35,942 bases of DNA, from contig JALSOR010000083.1 of assembly GCA_026986415.1 (NCBI GenBank), forward strand, positions 1-35,942, given 5' to 3'. Every line of letters starts with the position of its first letter. Within the stretch, counting starts at the first letter, position 1. Below the pieces are notes generated by a model. The model did not search any database. It saw only the letters and a program-made list of their open reading frames with translations, and was not told the DNA's origin. Below, in pieces: positions 22,389 to 30,728 of the stretch. Source of the DNA: Acidilobaceae archaeon. GTDB lineage: Archaea; Thermoproteota; Thermoprotei_A; Sulfolobales; Acidilobaceae. Position numbers and translations under genes: made by a program.

Positions 22389-23778
22389 CGGTTACCCCTC
22401 TTCTACTCCTCTCAAGTCTAGAGCGTGAGGCTGGTTTTTTAACGTATTCCTCGTAGTTGAACACTCTCACCTTGAACGGCGGCTCGCCTTTCTTTTTCAC
22501 TATCGCCGTTCCGACGGGGAGGTAGAGTAGGTCCTCCGTTTTAAGGCCGAGGATTTGCGAGTCCTCGGTGTAGCTCCTCGTGTATCCCCCAAATATTATC
22601 TGTACCCCGGTATTGTCTAGAATGTTTCTGGGAATGTCTCTTGGTGTCTGCGTCGCGTAAATAATGTAGAGGCCCCTGCTTCTCCCCTCCCTTATGCTGG
22701 ACTCCATGTAGTTTTCAAGCTCTCCTAGAAACCTCCACGCCTCGTCCACGAAGACTACCACTGGGATGGTGCATGCGTCCTGTTCCGCCGAGTCTAAGAG
22801 TGCTGCGAGGAGCCTTTTAGCGTTCTCATGCTTCTCCTTTCCCCTGCCGGCTGGCTTGTATGCTCCCGGCTGGTAGCATGGGAGGCTGTAGGATTCCTCT
22901 TCTAGTTCTTGTATTTCTATTCCGGACTTCTCGACTAGACGTTCTAGGTCTCCTTTTGGGTCGAGGATGACTATGCTTGTCCCTCCGGGATTCTTAGTGT
23001 TGAGCTGGAATGCGACTAGGGCCATGAGAACGGTCTTCCCCCTGCCTGTGGGCCCTATAATCCCTATGTGGGTCTGGAAGTCTCTGGGCCATGAGAGCGC
23101 ATATAGTATTCCATAGTCGGGGTGTACTCCAAGTATTATTGGTTCTCCGCGTACTGGATCCCAGGGGAGGACCGCTATCCCGTTATTGTCCATGAGGTCT
23201 CTCGTGGTGGCTAGGGCCTCGCTGAGGCTACCGTTGAATTTTGAGAGTTTAACCCCCATTTCCGCCTCGAAGAGTGATCTTACTGCTTCTGCTCTCGACT
23301 CGGGCTCGCTCTCGCCGAGCCAGACTATTAGTGTGAGCGAGCCGGCGTACGGTGCAGTGCTCCTAGCGATATCCCGGTATAGTTTTTCGAGCACTGAGAG
23401 TTTCTCGGAGTATTTCACGTGCCGTGTTGCCTCGTACGCCATTCTCGCCCTTTCAATGTCTCGTTCGAGCCTGGAGAGGGCGGCGTCTTTGTTGATTCTC
23501 ATCATTGTTGTCGCTATTGTCGCGTTGACCCTTGCCTGCCTGATTATTGCGGCTAGACGGTATGGTAGGCCCTCGTCGAGCCTCTCCCTTGGTATTGGGG
23601 GGCCGGTGTATATTACTGGGGTTAGGATTTTGCCGTCTACTATTATTTTGCCGTCCCCGGCATGTTTCGGTCTGTGCTGTGCTATGGTGTTCCGCACACT
23701 CCTGTACCCAGTATTTCTTAATATTAATATAAATGATATTATAGATATTAATCCAATTATAATATCGAACACTCCCAC
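22381..23778 (-). CDS. cedB: CedB-like DNA import ATPase (VirB4/HerA family)
   Basis: This 465-residue protein has one N-terminal membrane helix (residues 3-20), a variable domain, and a RecA-like motor domain. The latter has Walker A GPTGRGKT at 242-249, Walker B VVVFVDEAW at about 340-348 and the YIIYATQTPRDIPRNILDNTG sensor segment. These are features of the HerA/VirB4 family and of CedB, the motor of the crenarchaeal exchange-of-DNA system. The GTG at 23778 has GGGGGG about 8 nt upstream. The gene follows cedA after 20 nt and is followed by rpl2 with overlap. The first 60 nt are strikingly AT-rich. Import of chromosomal DNA between cells is the known role of Ced in Sulfolobales. Confidence 0.85.
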   Translation of the reverse strand: MGVFDIIIGLISIISFILILRNTGYRSVRNTIAQHRPKHAGDGKIIVDGKILTPVIYTGPPIPRERLDEGLPYRLAAIIRQARVNATIATTMMRINKDAALSRLERDIERARMAYEATRHVKYSEKLSVLEKLYRDIARSTAPYAGSLTLIVWLGESEPESRAEAVRSLFEAEMGVKLSKFNGSLSEALATTRDLMDNNGIAVLPWDPVRGEPIILGVHPDYGILYALSWPRDFQTHIGIIGPTGRGKTVLMALVAFQLNTKNPGGTSIVILDPKGDLERLVEKSGIEIQELEEESYSLPCYQPGAYKPAGRGKEKHENAKRLLAALLDSAEQDACTIPVVVFVDEAWRFLGELENYMESSIREGRSRGLYIIYATQTPRDIPRNILDNTGVQIIFGGYTRSYTEDSQILGLKTEDLLYLPVGTAIVKKKGEPPFKVRVFNYEEYVKKPASRSRLERSRRGVTDG

Positions 23779-23798
23779 TTACCTGCCCCCCAAGAATA

Positions 23799-25178
23799 TT
23801 ATAGGCGGATGAAGAGTCTCTCCCTACCGCCTAGGAGTCTCGAGAGCCCGTGTGTTAGCGAGTATAGCATAAGCAGGTAGAGGCTTGGCAGCGTGAAGAA
23901 GTATACGATAAACATTTTTATAAAATTAATAGTGTAGAAGCTACCTACTATGCTAAGCGGCGTAACGTAGCTCTCAAATTTCAACCTGGGAAGCGGCGGG
24001 TTAGAACACGACCAGGAGTAGGTTATTACTGCCTCACCACCATTATCATAGATAAGCCGTGTGTACGCCCCCTTTATTCCAGCCCAGCTCCACGAGCCAT
24101 CTTCTACCCTGTAGGCGGCCCCCTCACTAGTTATGTGGGCGTCGCACTGCGAGGCGTGCCTCTCCTCTATGTAGCCTCCTGGCGGGAGCTCTACCCTCGC
24201 TGTCACACTGTTCTGCATGAGTGTAACGTTGACAACGTTCCCGTCAGTATATAGTAGTATTCCGTGCCCTCCCACGACTGCGTATGGCGTGCTCAGGTTT
24301 ATTGCCCACACTCCTGCCTGCACAGTATAGTTTGAGGGGTATGTGGGGTAGGGTGTGAGGTTGAAGTAGACTCCGAGGTACTCGTAGGTGTAAACTACGG
24401 GTATCCTGCTGGGTATTAGGATCCCCTGCCTGGAGAGGCTGCCTATAGGTGCTCCATCGCGCAATGGGCGTAAAGCTAGTATCGAGCCGTCGGTCTTCTC
24501 GAGGCGTAGCGCACCGTCCAGGGGGCCTCCCGGCCCGGTTACGGTCACGTTCGCCAGTGCCACACCATATTTTGCGGCCGTGCCTGGGCCTACAATGCTC
24601 GGGCCTCCTATTGTTGAGACGAATACTGGTAGGACTTGGAGGCCGCCGCTGAATACTAGGCTGAACGCTATGAGCCATGCTCCTGCACTCCTCCCCACGC
24701 GGAAGGGGAGCGCGTAGAGGATCGCGCCTACCGATGCTAGAGGCCCGGCGTAATGTTTCACTAGCCATGCCAGTCCAAGTATGAGCCCCTGGAAGTATAC
24801 TGCTGATGTGACCATCCTGTCCAGCATGTATGCGGCGCTCTTTAGGCCTCCAAGCACGCCGGTAGGGGATGGTAGACTCTCAATAAGGGCTAGGATGCCT
24901 TTGAGTGTTAGGAGGAATGAGACTGCCGATGCTTCCCACGCGTTGAAATACTGCCATGAGCCTCCTGCCAGCTGTACCAGCCTATCGACAATGTTGAAGA
25001 GCACGTCGAGTATGAGTATCAGTATCGCCGCCACGATCGAGTCTTCTATTAGTGTTGGCGCCCACCTCTTGAGGCCCCTTATAGGTATTGGGAGGGCGTA
25101 GATTAGCACTCCAGTGTAGAATGTTAGCATCGCTATCCGGTATGCTAGAATAAGATAATCAATATTTGTTATATACAA
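23799..25178 (-). CDS. cedA: CedA-like membrane channel protein with an extended surface domain
   Basis: With the start used here the product has 459 residues. The N-terminal half is a bundle of hydrophobic segments, of which about five can be seen before residue 195. A long domain of about 200 residues rich in Thr, Ser, Val, Tyr and Gly follows, without hydrophobic segments, then a C-terminal membrane pair ending in YSLTHGL. The N-terminal hairpin carries YALPIPIRGLKRWAPTLIEDS, shared with CedA1 next door. CedA is the inner-membrane component of the Ced system, likened to VirB6 of type IV secretion. The start is TTG 25178, since GGGTGG lies 5 nt upstream; GTG at 25187 is possible. The surface domain may face outside, which is inferred from composition. 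Confidence 0.8.
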   Translation of the reverse strand: MYITNIDYLILAYRIAMLTFYTGVLIYALPIPIRGLKRWAPTLIEDSIVAAILILILDVLFNIVDRLVQLAGGSWQYFNAWEASAVSFLLTLKGILALIESLPSPTGVLGGLKSAAYMLDRMVTSAVYFQGLILGLAWLVKHYAGPLASVGAILYALPFRVGRSAGAWLIAFSLVFSGGLQVLPVFVSTIGGPSIVGPGTAAKYGVALANVTVTGPGGPLDGALRLEKTDGSILALRPLRDGAPIGSLSRQGILIPSRIPVVYTYEYLGVYFNLTPYPTYPSNYTVQAGVWAINLSTPYAVVGGHGILLYTDGNVVNVTLMQNSVTARVELPPGGYIEERHASQCDAHITSEGAAYRVEDGSWSWAGIKGAYTRLIYDNGGEAVITYSWSCSNPPLPRLKFESYVTPLSIVGSFYTINFIKMFIVYFFTLPSLYLLMLYSLTHGLSRLLGGRERLFIRL

Positions 25179-25188
25179 TTTTACCACC

Positions 25189-25437
25189 CTATTTTGTTAT
25201 TACCGAGACCAGATAGGTTATCAAGGTGAAAACCGTCGATCCCACCGCGAGCCAGAATGCTGCCCAAACAGAGTCCTCTATCAGGCTGTTGCCTGCCCTC
25301 TTGAGGCGGGAGATGGGGATCGGGCTCCCCCTTATAGTCCATCCTATACTCCATGTTAACAGGAAGAGCGCCCATGCCAGCGTGGTTATCTGCTGTGTCA
25401 GGTTCTGGACAAGCGTTAGAACATCCTGTACCGCCAA
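25189..25437 (-). CDS. cedA1: CedA1-like two-helix pilin
   Basis: The 82-residue product has two long hydrophobic helices joined by a positively charged loop, RGSPIPISRLKRAGNSLIEDS. CedA1 is described as the subunit of a DNA-import pilus related to bacterial conjugation pilins. The short TTG-initiated form at 25437 is preferred because GGGGTG lies 8 nt upstream. A longer frame opens with GTG at 25524, overlapping the stop codon of the preceding gene by one base, and would add 29 residues rich in Gly and Pro. It is directly followed by cedA, so the order is cedA1-cedA-cedB-rpl2. CedA2 was not seen. Confidence 0.72.
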   Translation of the reverse strand: MAVQDVLTLVQNLTQQITTLAWALFLLTWSIGWTIRGSPIPISRLKRAGNSLIEDSVWAAFWLAVGSTVFTLITYLVSVITK

Positions 25438-25523
25438 GATCCAAGCACCCCCGGTAATCCCCACAGTCCAGGGGGCTGGGGGTCTACCGGAGGTGCCACT
25501 GGCAGGACCGGAAACGTGCAACA

Positions 25524-26363
25524 CTAGGAGAGATACCTGTCGAGCCTGGCCAGTGCTATCTGCACTGCCTCCTCTGTACGGAGAGTCTTGTTACCCTGGA
25601 ATGGGAGGGCATTATAGACTAAGTCGAAAAGTTCTTGGGGGCTCCTATCTCCCCATACATGCCCTCGCGGCCCCCCGAAAGCCAATAGCAGCCCTCCTCT
25701 CCGCATGGCAGAAAGCCCGATCTGGTCCTCTATAAGGGGCTCTCCCAGCCTGGACGCCGCTACGAGAAGCATCCGGCCCCTCCACTTGTCTAGTAGGGAT
25801 TCGAGCGACGGTTCATAGTCTACAGTAAACCTCCAGTAGAATGGTGGGTCTCTCACCACACCTTCAAGAATATCTTCTTTTTCCTTAACTATTTTTATGA
25901 TAACCCTCCTCCCCGGCTTCAGCCTCACCCCCACGCGGGCGCGAGGAGCCCTCTCCCCGATGAAAACCGTCGACCCCTCCCCGGCTGAGTCCTCAACGAT
26001 CCCCTCAACATACATTCCCGGTTTTACCCTGGGAGGAACAACATGGCTTGGAGTCTGGAGGGGAGGCATGAGCCCGGCATACCTTAGCTTGCTCGCGACC
26101 GTGAAGAGGCGCCTCCTCAAGTAGGGCGGCGTAGAATAGTATTCCAGCAACAGCCTGAGCAGTCTCGCATCACTGCGGGACCTCTCACCGTCGGAATACA
26201 CTATAACGCGCTCAACACGGAAACTACCAGCAGCCCTTCCTATCTGTGCAGCTTTCAAAGTTTTCAGCTGGAGGGTATCCTCGCTGGTTAGAATAGAGCC
26301 TGCAACGGCTAGGAAAACACGGGTCTTCCTCCGGGGCGGGGGCCATCCGCGCGGTACTTCCAC
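25524..26363 (-). CDS. Putative SPOUT-family RNA methyltransferase (PF02598/DUF171 type)
   Basis: The 279-residue product has the layout of the archaeal SPOUT RNA methyltransferase family related to eukaryotic SPOUT1/C9orf114. It has an N-terminal strand-helix VFLAVAGSILTS, an RVERVIVYSD segment, and an inserted OB-like region with VKPGMYVEGIVEDSAGEGSTVFIG. The C-terminal knot contains LLLAFGGPRGHVWG. The target is probably rRNA. In many archaea this gene lies just upstream of rpl3; here the rpl3 cluster is close but on the other strand, separated by a lyase gene. The GTG at 26363 is the start. The stop overlaps the alternative longer start of cedA1 by one base. Confidence 0.75.
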   Translation of the reverse strand: MEVPRGWPPPRRKTRVFLAVAGSILTSEDTLQLKTLKAAQIGRAAGSFRVERVIVYSDGERSRSDARLLRLLLEYYSTPPYLRRRLFTVASKLRYAGLMPPLQTPSHVVPPRVKPGMYVEGIVEDSAGEGSTVFIGERAPRARVGVRLKPGRRVIIKIVKEKEDILEGVVRDPPFYWRFTVDYEPSLESLLDKWRGRMLLVAASRLGEPLIEDQIGLSAMRRGGLLLAFGGPRGHVWGDRSPQELFDLVYNALPFQGNKTLRTEEAVQIALARLDRYLS

Positions 26364-26390
26364 TTTCAGCGACCCTGCAATGTCAGGCCC

Positions 26391-26489
26391 CTACTTTTTC
26401 TTCTTAAAACCTTTAGTCTTCTGCTGTGCCTGCTCCTCTTCTTTCCTCCCCTTCTCCATGAAGAGGGTCGTCTTCTGCCTGCCGCCCAT
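26391..26489 (-). CDS. Tiny Lys-rich ORF (32 residues), possible RNA-associated protein
   Basis: An ATG at 26489 with AGGTG about 8 nt upstream opens a 32-residue frame, MGGRQKTTLFMEKGRKEEEQ followed by AQQKTKGFKKKK, ending at TAG 26391. It sits 27 nt before the SPOUT methyltransferase start on the same strand. Its composition, highly basic with an ending of four lysines, recalls small ribosome- or RNA-associated proteins. No family is claimed. The ribosome-binding site and operon position support translation. Confidence 0.4.
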   Translation of the reverse strand: MGGRQKTTLFMEKGRKEEEQAQQKTKGFKKKK

Positions 26490-26587
26490 ATTCTAGCACC
26501 TGGTAGCCTGTCTAGGATGCGGGGACAGATAAAATGTTTAACAACCAGCCGGTTCCCCTTCAACATGGAGTATGGGTGCAATACGGG

Positions 26588-27520
26588 TTGGCGTTCCTGT
26601 ATAAGAATAGGCCTGACGATCCTGGAGCAGAGCTCAGAAGGCTAATACGAGAAGAAGAAATAATCGTGGCCCCAGGAGTATTCAGCCCCTCAACAGCCCT
26701 ACTAGCGGAGAGCATGGGATACCGTGCCGCTTACCTTTCAGGGGCTGCACTGACAGGGCTGCTGGCAATGCCAGACCTTGGCCTTATAACCCTCACCGAG
26801 CTTGCAGCTGCCACACGCTACATTACGAGGGTGACAAGCATACCTCTAATTGTTGATGCCGATACCGGCTTCGGGGAGACTATAAACGTTCAGAGAGCAG
26901 TCAGAGATCTCGAGGAGGCAGGAGCTGCCGCCATCCAGATAGAAGACCAGGTTTTACCTAAAAAGTGTGGCCACCTGAAGGGTAAGAAGCTCGTGCCGCC
27001 CGAAGATATGGTCAAGAAGATTATAGCTGCGGTTGAGGCTCGCAGGAAGGAGACGGTAATAATTGCTAGGACTGACGCCAGGGGCGTCGAAGGGTTCGAG
27101 TCCGCTGTTGAAAGAGCCAAGATGTACCTAGAGGCTGGGGCTGATGTTATCTTCCCGGAGGCCCTCACAAGTCTAGAAGAGTTTAAACGTTTCGCTAGAG
27201 AGGTGAGGGCCCCACTTCTGGCGAATATGACAGAGTATGGGAGGACGCCGTTTATCACGGTGGACGAGTTTAAGGAGGCAGGATACAAGATAGTGATCTT
27301 CCCTGTCACCGCCTTCAGGCTCGCTATGGGCGCTGTCCGGAAGGCCTATGAGACCATTCTCCGTGCCGGCACTCAGAAGGACCTTGTCGATAAGCCCGTA
27401 GAGATTAAGATGATGTCCAGATGGGAGTTTTACAGTCTTATAGGGTACAATGCTTACGAGGAGGCAGACAAGAACATAGCTGAGAAGGCGGAGGAGCTTA
27501 TCGAAAGAATGAGAACGTAG
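26588..27520 (+). CDS. prpB: 2-Methylisocitrate lyase / isocitrate lyase family enzyme
   Basis: With the start used here the product has 310 residues. The barrel signatures are all present: APGVFSPSTALLAESMGY, IVDADTGFG at about 88-96, AAIQIEDQVLPKKCGHLKGK with the catalytic KKCGH at 125-129, and ARTDA. The family cleaves methylisocitrate to pyruvate and succinate, or related C-C bonds. The exact substrate cannot be decided from sequence. The start is set at TTG 26588, since GGGTG precedes it. An ATG at 26534 lies inside a TATA-like GATAAAATG and would be too early. No methylcitrate synthase or dehydratase is nearby, so its pathway role is open. Confidence 0.85.
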   Translation: MAFLYKNRPDDPGAELRRLIREEEIIVAPGVFSPSTALLAESMGYRAAYLSGAALTGLLAMPDLGLITLTELAAATRYITRVTSIPLIVDADTGFGETINVQRAVRDLEEAGAAAIQIEDQVLPKKCGHLKGKKLVPPEDMVKKIIAAVEARRKETVIIARTDARGVEGFESAVERAKMYLEAGADVIFPEALTSLEEFKRFAREVRAPLLANMTEYGRTPFITVDEFKEAGYKIVIFPVTAFRLAMGAVRKAYETILRAGTQKDLVDKPVEIKMMSRWEFYSLIGYNAYEEADKNIAEKAEELIERMRT

Positions 27521-27531
27521 GGGAGAGCACA

Positions 27532-27541
27532 AGATATAAAC
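27532..27541 (+). promoter_or_regulatory. Putative TATA box of the rpl3-rpl4-rpl23 operon
   Basis: AGATATAAAC lies 73-82 nt upstream of the rpl3 ATG. A transcript starting 25 nt downstream of the box would have a leader of about 50 nt. Confidence 0.4.
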
Positions 27542-27613
27542 TCGACACCTCGCCTGGAATGGGTAGGAGGATAGACCAGGGTCTAACAATCGCAGAGACA
27601 GCGGGTGTCTATA

Positions 27614-28651
27614 ATGGGAGCAAGAAAGAAAAACGCCCCGAGAAGAGGAAGTCTCGGGTACTCCCCGAGGAAGAGAGCAGCCAGGCTAGTACCACGCGTT
27701 AAGACATGGCCGGATCCAGAACTGGGCAGACCACAACTACTAGCCTTCCTAGGCTATAAGGCGGGGATGACCCACGCCTACATGGTAGAGGACAGGCCTG
27801 GGAGCCCTCTGAAGGGTAAAGAGGTTTTCGTCCCAGTAACAGTCGTTGAGACCCCACCCGTCTACGTGCTCGCGGTTAGAGGCTATGCTTACGACCCTAA
27901 CAGAGGGCTTTACAGTGTGGGTGAAGCGTGGGTTGAGCCTCCGAAGGAGTTAGAACTGGAGAGGAAGATCGCGACCCTCGGAGGCTTCGATGCCGACAAG
28001 AAGCTTAAACAGATAGAAGAGAAGCTTCAGAATCTCAGAGAAATACGAGCCATAATCGCCACCCAGCCAAAACTCGTTGGAGGACTCAGCAAGAAGAAAC
28101 CAGATATCCTCGAAGTGAAAATAGGCGGCACGAAAGATATTGGGGAAATATTTGACTACGCTAAAAAGATCCTGGGAAGCCAAGTTTCTATAAGAGACGT
28201 GTTCCAGCCCGGACAGCTGGTTGACGTGATAGCCGTCACACGCGGGAAAGGATTCCAGGGCCCCGTGAAGAGGTGGGGCATTAAGGAGCTACCCAGATGG
28301 CACAAGCACAGGAAGGGGAGCAGGAGGACCGGGGCCAGAAGCCATGGCCGGGGAACATGGTGGGAGATCCCCCAGGCCGGGCAAATGGGCTATCATAGGA
28401 GGACCGAGTACAACAAGAGGATACTGATGATTGACGGTGACGGCTCGAAGATCACGCCGGCCGGCGGGTTCCTCCATTACGGCGTTGTGAGGAGCGAGTA
28501 CGCCGTCCTAGCAGGCAGCATACCTGGCGTGCCGAAAAGGCCCATAGTGTTGAGATGGCCTGTGCGCGTGCCAAGCTGGTTCTACGATCTAGGCGATAAG
28601 ATACAGCCCACGATAACCTATATCAGCCTGCTGAGCAAGCAGGGCAACTAG
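27614..28651 (+). CDS. rpl3: Large ribosomal subunit protein L3
   Basis: The 345-residue product is an archaeal/eukaryotic-type L3 with GSLGYSPRKRA near the N-terminus, LAFLGYKAGMTHAYM, TRGKGFQGPVKRWGIK, HGRGTWWEIPQAGQMGYHRRTEYNKRI and a C-terminal tail. L3 nucleates 50S assembly near the peptidyl-transferase centre and the sarcin-ricin region. The ATG at 27614 is preferred to a GTG at 27605 because GGGTG lies 8 nt in front. It begins the L3-L4-L23 operon. Confidence 0.97.
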   Translation: MGARKKNAPRRGSLGYSPRKRAARLVPRVKTWPDPELGRPQLLAFLGYKAGMTHAYMVEDRPGSPLKGKEVFVPVTVVETPPVYVLAVRGYAYDPNRGLYSVGEAWVEPPKELELERKIATLGGFDADKKLKQIEEKLQNLREIRAIIATQPKLVGGLSKKKPDILEVKIGGTKDIGEIFDYAKKILGSQVSIRDVFQPGQLVDVIAVTRGKGFQGPVKRWGIKELPRWHKHRKGSRRTGARSHGRGTWWEIPQAGQMGYHRRTEYNKRILMIDGDGSKITPAGGFLHYGVVRSEYAVLAGSIPGVPKRPIVLRWPVRVPSWFYDLGDKIQPTITYISLLSKQGN

Positions 28652-28666
28652 CGGGGGTAGATGGTA

Positions 28667-29488
28667 ATGAGCGTATACACGTACCTAGCATTATACTTGA
28701 GAGAGCCCATATCGGTCCCCCTCTACTCGTGGGACGGCGGGGACGCAGGCCAGGTAGTACTGCCCGACGTTTACCGTGTACCTGTCAGGAAGGATCTAAT
28801 ACGGCGCGTCTACCTCAGCGAGTTCACCGCCAGGCTACAGCCTAAGGGAAGAGACCCCATGGCTGGAAAGAGGACTAGTGCCAGGAGCCTTGGAGCACAC
28901 CATGGAGTCTCAAGGGTGCCGAGGATTAGGGGTAGTATGAGGGCCGCCCTAGTAAACATGGCTAGGGGCGGGAGGCTTGCCCATCCCCCACGCGTAGAGA
29001 AGGTAATACATGAAAGGGTCAACAAGAAGGAGCGCATCCTAGGCACTATGAGCGCTATAGCAGCGACAAGCATTCCAAGCCTTGTAAGAGAGAGGGGGCA
29101 CAGGTTTAACTCCGAATTCCTACCAGTCGTTGTAGAGTCTGCCGCCGAGCAGAAAATAGCTAAGACTAGAGATTTGATGACCCTCTTGGAGAAGACCGGC
29201 CTCCTACCCGATATAGTCAGGGCCCAGTCCGGGAGGAGGCAGAGAGCAGGGAAGGGTAAGCGTAGAGGGCGCAGGATGAAAGAGCCTAAGAGCATACTGT
29301 TCATACTCGAAGACCACAGGAGCCCTCTTGCACTCGCCGCGAAGGCCCTTCCCGGTGTCGACATTGCGACTCCGGACAGCCTGAACGTGCTCCTACTCGC
29401 CCCCGGCGCCGTGCCTGGCAGGCTTACGCTAGTAACCGAGGGGGCCCTCAAGAGGCTGGGAGAGAAGTACAGGGTGGTCGTGCCATGA
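28667..29488 (+). CDS. rpl4: Large ribosomal subunit protein L4
   Basis: The 273-residue product matches archaeal L4: [53 protein letters not shown], and a C-terminal part with [27 protein letters not shown]4 lines the exit tunnel with its extended loop. The start is set at ATG 28667 because GGGGGT at 28653-28658 is 8 nt in front; the ATG at 28661 is too close to it. It lies 15 nt after rpl3 and overlaps rpl23 by 4 nt (ATGA). Confidence 0.97.
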   Translation: MSVYTYLALYLREPISVPLYSWDGGDAGQVVLPDVYRVPVRKDLIRRVYLSEFTARLQPKGRDPMAGKRTSARSLGAHHGVSRVPRIRGSMRAALVNMARGGRLAHPPRVEKVIHERVNKKERILGTMSAIAATSIPSLVRERGHRFNSEFLPVVVESAAEQKIAKTRDLMTLLEKTGLLPDIVRAQSGRRQRAGKGKRRGRRMKEPKSILFILEDHRSPLALAAKALPGVDIATPDSLNVLLLAPGAVPGRLTLVTEGALKRLGEKYRVVVP

Positions 29489-29742
29489 AAAGGGACATAA
29501 TAATTAGGATACATATGAGCGAGAAGGCCAAGAGGCTCATTGAGGAGGAGAACACTCTAACCCTGATAGTAAGGAGAGACTCTACTAAACCCGAGATTAA
29601 GAAAGCTGTAGAAGAGACCTATGGGGTCAAGGTTGCAAAGGTGAGGACTCTCATAACGCCTAGAGGCGAGAAGAAGGCGTATGTTAGACTAGAGAAGGAG
29701 CACGAGGCGAGCGAGCTAGCCACTCGCCTCGGCCTCATCTGA
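29485..29742 (+). CDS. rpl23: Large ribosomal subunit protein L23
   Basis: The 85-residue product ([20 protein letters not shown]...[32 protein letters not shown]) is L23. L23 lies at the exit-tunnel mouth and is a docking point for SRP. The ATG at 29485 overlaps the rpl4 stop (ATGA), with GGGTGG nearby upstream. Its last 27 nt overlap the end of the convergent mrp gene. In most archaea L2 would follow; here it does not. Confidence 0.96.
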   Translation: MKRDIIIRIHMSEKAKRLIEEENTLTLIVRRDSTKPEIKKAVEETYGVKVAKVRTLITPRGEKKAYVRLEKEHEASELATRLGLI

Positions 29743-30615
29743 TCCCTCCTTTTTACCCTCAACTATTTCTATTATCTTCTCGGCAGCCTTTAGGAATGCT
29801 TTTGCCGCCTCACTCTCAGGATACTCGAGGAAGAACAGCTTCCCCCTATCGTTAGCCTCCCTTATCCTGGGATCTATAGGTATCTGGCCTAGGAAGGGTA
29901 TACCGTACTCCTTGGCGAGGTCCTCCGCGGCCCCTTTACCAAATATGTATTGTATGCTACCGTCGGGGCATTTGAAGTATGCCATATTCTCGATTATTCC
30001 TATTATTCTCTTGTTGAGCCTGTTGGCGAAGGCTATGGCTTTCTTTACTATGACTTTCGAAACGTCGCTTGGTATTGTGACGAGTATGAATCCTGTGAGA
30101 TCCGGTATGAGCTGTGCGATGGTAAGCTGTTCGTCTCCTGTGCCTGGTGGAAGGTCTATTAGGAGGTAGTCCAGCTCTCCCCAGTCTGTATAGGCTAGGA
30201 GCTCCCTGAGGGCGGTTGTTTTCAGGCTCCCCCTCCAGATTATTGGTGTTTCATCCTCCGGGAGTAGGAGGCCGAGGCTTGCGAGCTTTATTCCAGGCGG
30301 CACCTCTACAGGGAAGATTGTACCGTCCGGCCTGGCAAGCATGCCGAAGCCCGTGGGGAGGCCGAGCATTTTATGTATTGTCGGCCCGTGAATGTCACCG
30401 TCTAGAATGCCCACTTTTCTCCCCGAGACGGCTAGTGCTCCTGCGAGGCTCACGGTGACGAAGCTTTTACCTACACCACCCTTATTACTGAGGATCGCAA
30501 TTTTATATTTTATTTTTCTCATTCTCTGAACAATGAGCTTCTGCTCCTCCTGTATCTTCTTCATACGCTCTGCTACTTGTTTATACTCGCGAGTGCTGAT
30601 CCTCTTAGCAGACAT
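29716..30615 (-). CDS. mrp: Mrp/NBP35-type P-loop ATPase (iron-sulfur carrier family)
   Basis: The 299-residue product has the deviant Walker A KGGVGKS at 45-51, then [14 protein letters not shown] and [13 protein letters not shown]. In ApbC/Mrp and NBP35 proteins this ATPase dimer carries and transfers iron-sulfur clusters, with a CxxC near the C-terminus. Here the equivalent segment reads [11 protein letters not shown], with a single Cys (Cys216) where CPxC is usual, so cluster binding may differ. The start is ATG 30615, with GGGTG upstream; an upstream ATG at 30636 is less likely. A convergent overlap with rpl23 marks the 3' end. Confidence 0.9.
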   Translation of the reverse strand: MSAKRISTREYKQVAERMKKIQEEQKLIVQRMRKIKYKIAILSNKGGVGKSFVTVSLAGALAVSGRKVGILDGDIHGPTIHKMLGLPTGFGMLARPDGTIFPVEVPPGIKLASLGLLLPEDETPIIWRGSLKTTALRELLAYTDWGELDYLLIDLPPGTGDEQLTIAQLIPDLTGFILVTIPSDVSKVIVKKAIAFANRLNKRIIGIIENMAYFKCPDGSIQYIFGKGAAEDLAKEYGIPFLGQIPIDPRIREANDRGKLFFLEYPESEAAKAFLKAAEKIIEIVEGKKEGSDEAEASG

Positions 30616-30652
30616 AGATGCGCACCCATGCCACACACTAGCAGTATGAGAC

Positions 30653-30663
30653 AGTTTTATACG
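30653..30663 (-). promoter_or_regulatory. Putative TATA box of mrp
   Basis: On the minus strand this reads CGTATAAAACT, centred about 43 nt before the proposed mrp ATG. That would give a short leader carrying the GGGTG ribosome-binding site. Confidence 0.4.
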
Positions 30664-30728
30664 TTGGTTATATGTGGTAGTTCCGAGAAGGATAAGTTAT
30701 AGTCCGGCCCTGACCCTAATGTATTCCT

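Noticed and set aside
26366-26581. 71-residue minus-strand frame overlapping the small Lys-rich ORF
   Set aside because: It has shadow-like composition, is longer only because it lacks stops, and has no ribosome-binding site. The 32-residue frame inside it has better signals.
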